Source: Roseobacter sinensis (lineage in GTDB: Bacteria > Pseudomonadota > Alphaproteobacteria > Rhodobacterales > Rhodobacteraceae). From it: DNA of 64,000 nucleotides. Shown here one piece after another: positions 63,926-64,000 of the stretch. Where the stretch lies: the NCBI RefSeq assembly GCF_025755255.1, contig NZ_JALIEB010000021.1, positions 1-64,000 of the forward strand, in the 5' to 3' direction. Positions within the stretch are counted from its first letter, which is position 1, and each line of letters starts with the position of its first letter. Below the pieces are notes generated by a model that was not told where the DNA came from, made no database searches, and was given only the letters and a program-made list of their open reading frames with translations. The translations under genes were made by a program, and so were the position numbers.

Positions 63926-64000
63926 TTGACCTTGAAACCAGAAACGAGAGAGCCCGGCATCTCTGTGAAAAACTCGGATACAGAGTCTTCGGCTCTTTAC
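63926..64000 (+). CDS. possible start of a downstream gene, cut by the window edge
   Basis: A TTG at 63926 behind AAGGGG (63912-63917) opens a frame of 25 codons to the window end, MTLKPETREPGISVKNSDTE. It is too short to assign. It follows the Cache gene by 57 bases and may be its partner, for example a sensor kinase. Confidence 0.35.
   Translation, partial: MTLKPETREPGISVKNSDTESSALY

Noticed and set aside
1-64000. tRNA, rRNA, riboswitch or replication-origin sequences
   Set aside because: None was recognised by eye in the intergenic stretches; a covariance-model scan would be needed to exclude small RNAs.

Overview
The window is high-GC DNA with short intergenic gaps, many ATGA-type gene overlaps and frequent GTG/TTG starts. 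Its gene content points to a marine alphaproteobacterium of the Roseobacter group (Rhodobacterales): sulfonate (DHPS/sulfolactate) catabolism, a Ugp-type ABC importer, homogentisate degradation, sulfated-glycan assembly and an RTX exoprotein. This assignment is an inference from gene families; no rRNA or tRNA gene was seen.

Layout. 1-158 is the 5' end of a glutathione-dependent formaldehyde dehydrogenase gene (minus). 381-3779 is a fused indolepyruvate-type ferredoxin oxidoreductase. 3742-10780 is a LacI regulator with a perfect palindromic operator and a divergent seven-gene operon: HpsN-like dehydrogenase, SDR, zinc dehydrogenase, universal stress protein, sulfopyruvate decarboxylase ComD and ComE, and an FMN-dependent 2-hydroxyacid dehydrogenase. 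Together these would take 2,3-dihydroxypropane-1-sulfonate through sulfolactate and sulfopyruvate to sulfoacetaldehyde. 10873-18214 holds an SGNH lipoprotein, a second LacI regulator and a ugpBAEC operon ending in an EEP-fold hydrolase where UgpQ often sits. 18322-21358 holds small genes: SRPBCC protein, YciI/DGPF protein with an ECF42-like sigma factor, YjhX-family protein and a GNAT.

21671-25213 encodes a 1180-residue modular glycosidase-like exoprotein. 25247-31756 is a homogentisate cluster (MarR, hmgA, fahA, MBL hydrolase, FAD monooxygenase, DUF2783, LysE exporter) closed by a strong terminator. 31798-35206 is a two-subunit Mo/Fe-S oxidoreductase with a divergent TetR regulator and a perfect 18-bp operator. 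35354-47857 contains an MFS protein and an exopolysaccharide locus (glycosyltransferases, Wzx-like flippase, sulfotransferase, Gfo/Idh/MocA, FAD oxidoreductase). 48033-49440 is a decay zone with an IS3 remnant and broken ABC-ATPase and DMT-transporter genes.

49655-64000 has a tannase/feruloyl-esterase-like hydrolase, an MFS protein, a PAS-GGDEF-EAL gene interrupted by one in-frame TAG, a second GGDEF-EAL membrane protein, a DOMON protein with a small partner, an RTX protein, a MarR regulator and a Cache-domain protein. The DOMON and MarR promoters share nearly the same palindrome (57892-57910 and 62145-62167), which indicates a small local regulon not accounted for by a named system. About 2.8 kb in 57249-63419 and 51053-51449 carries no gene that can be supported.
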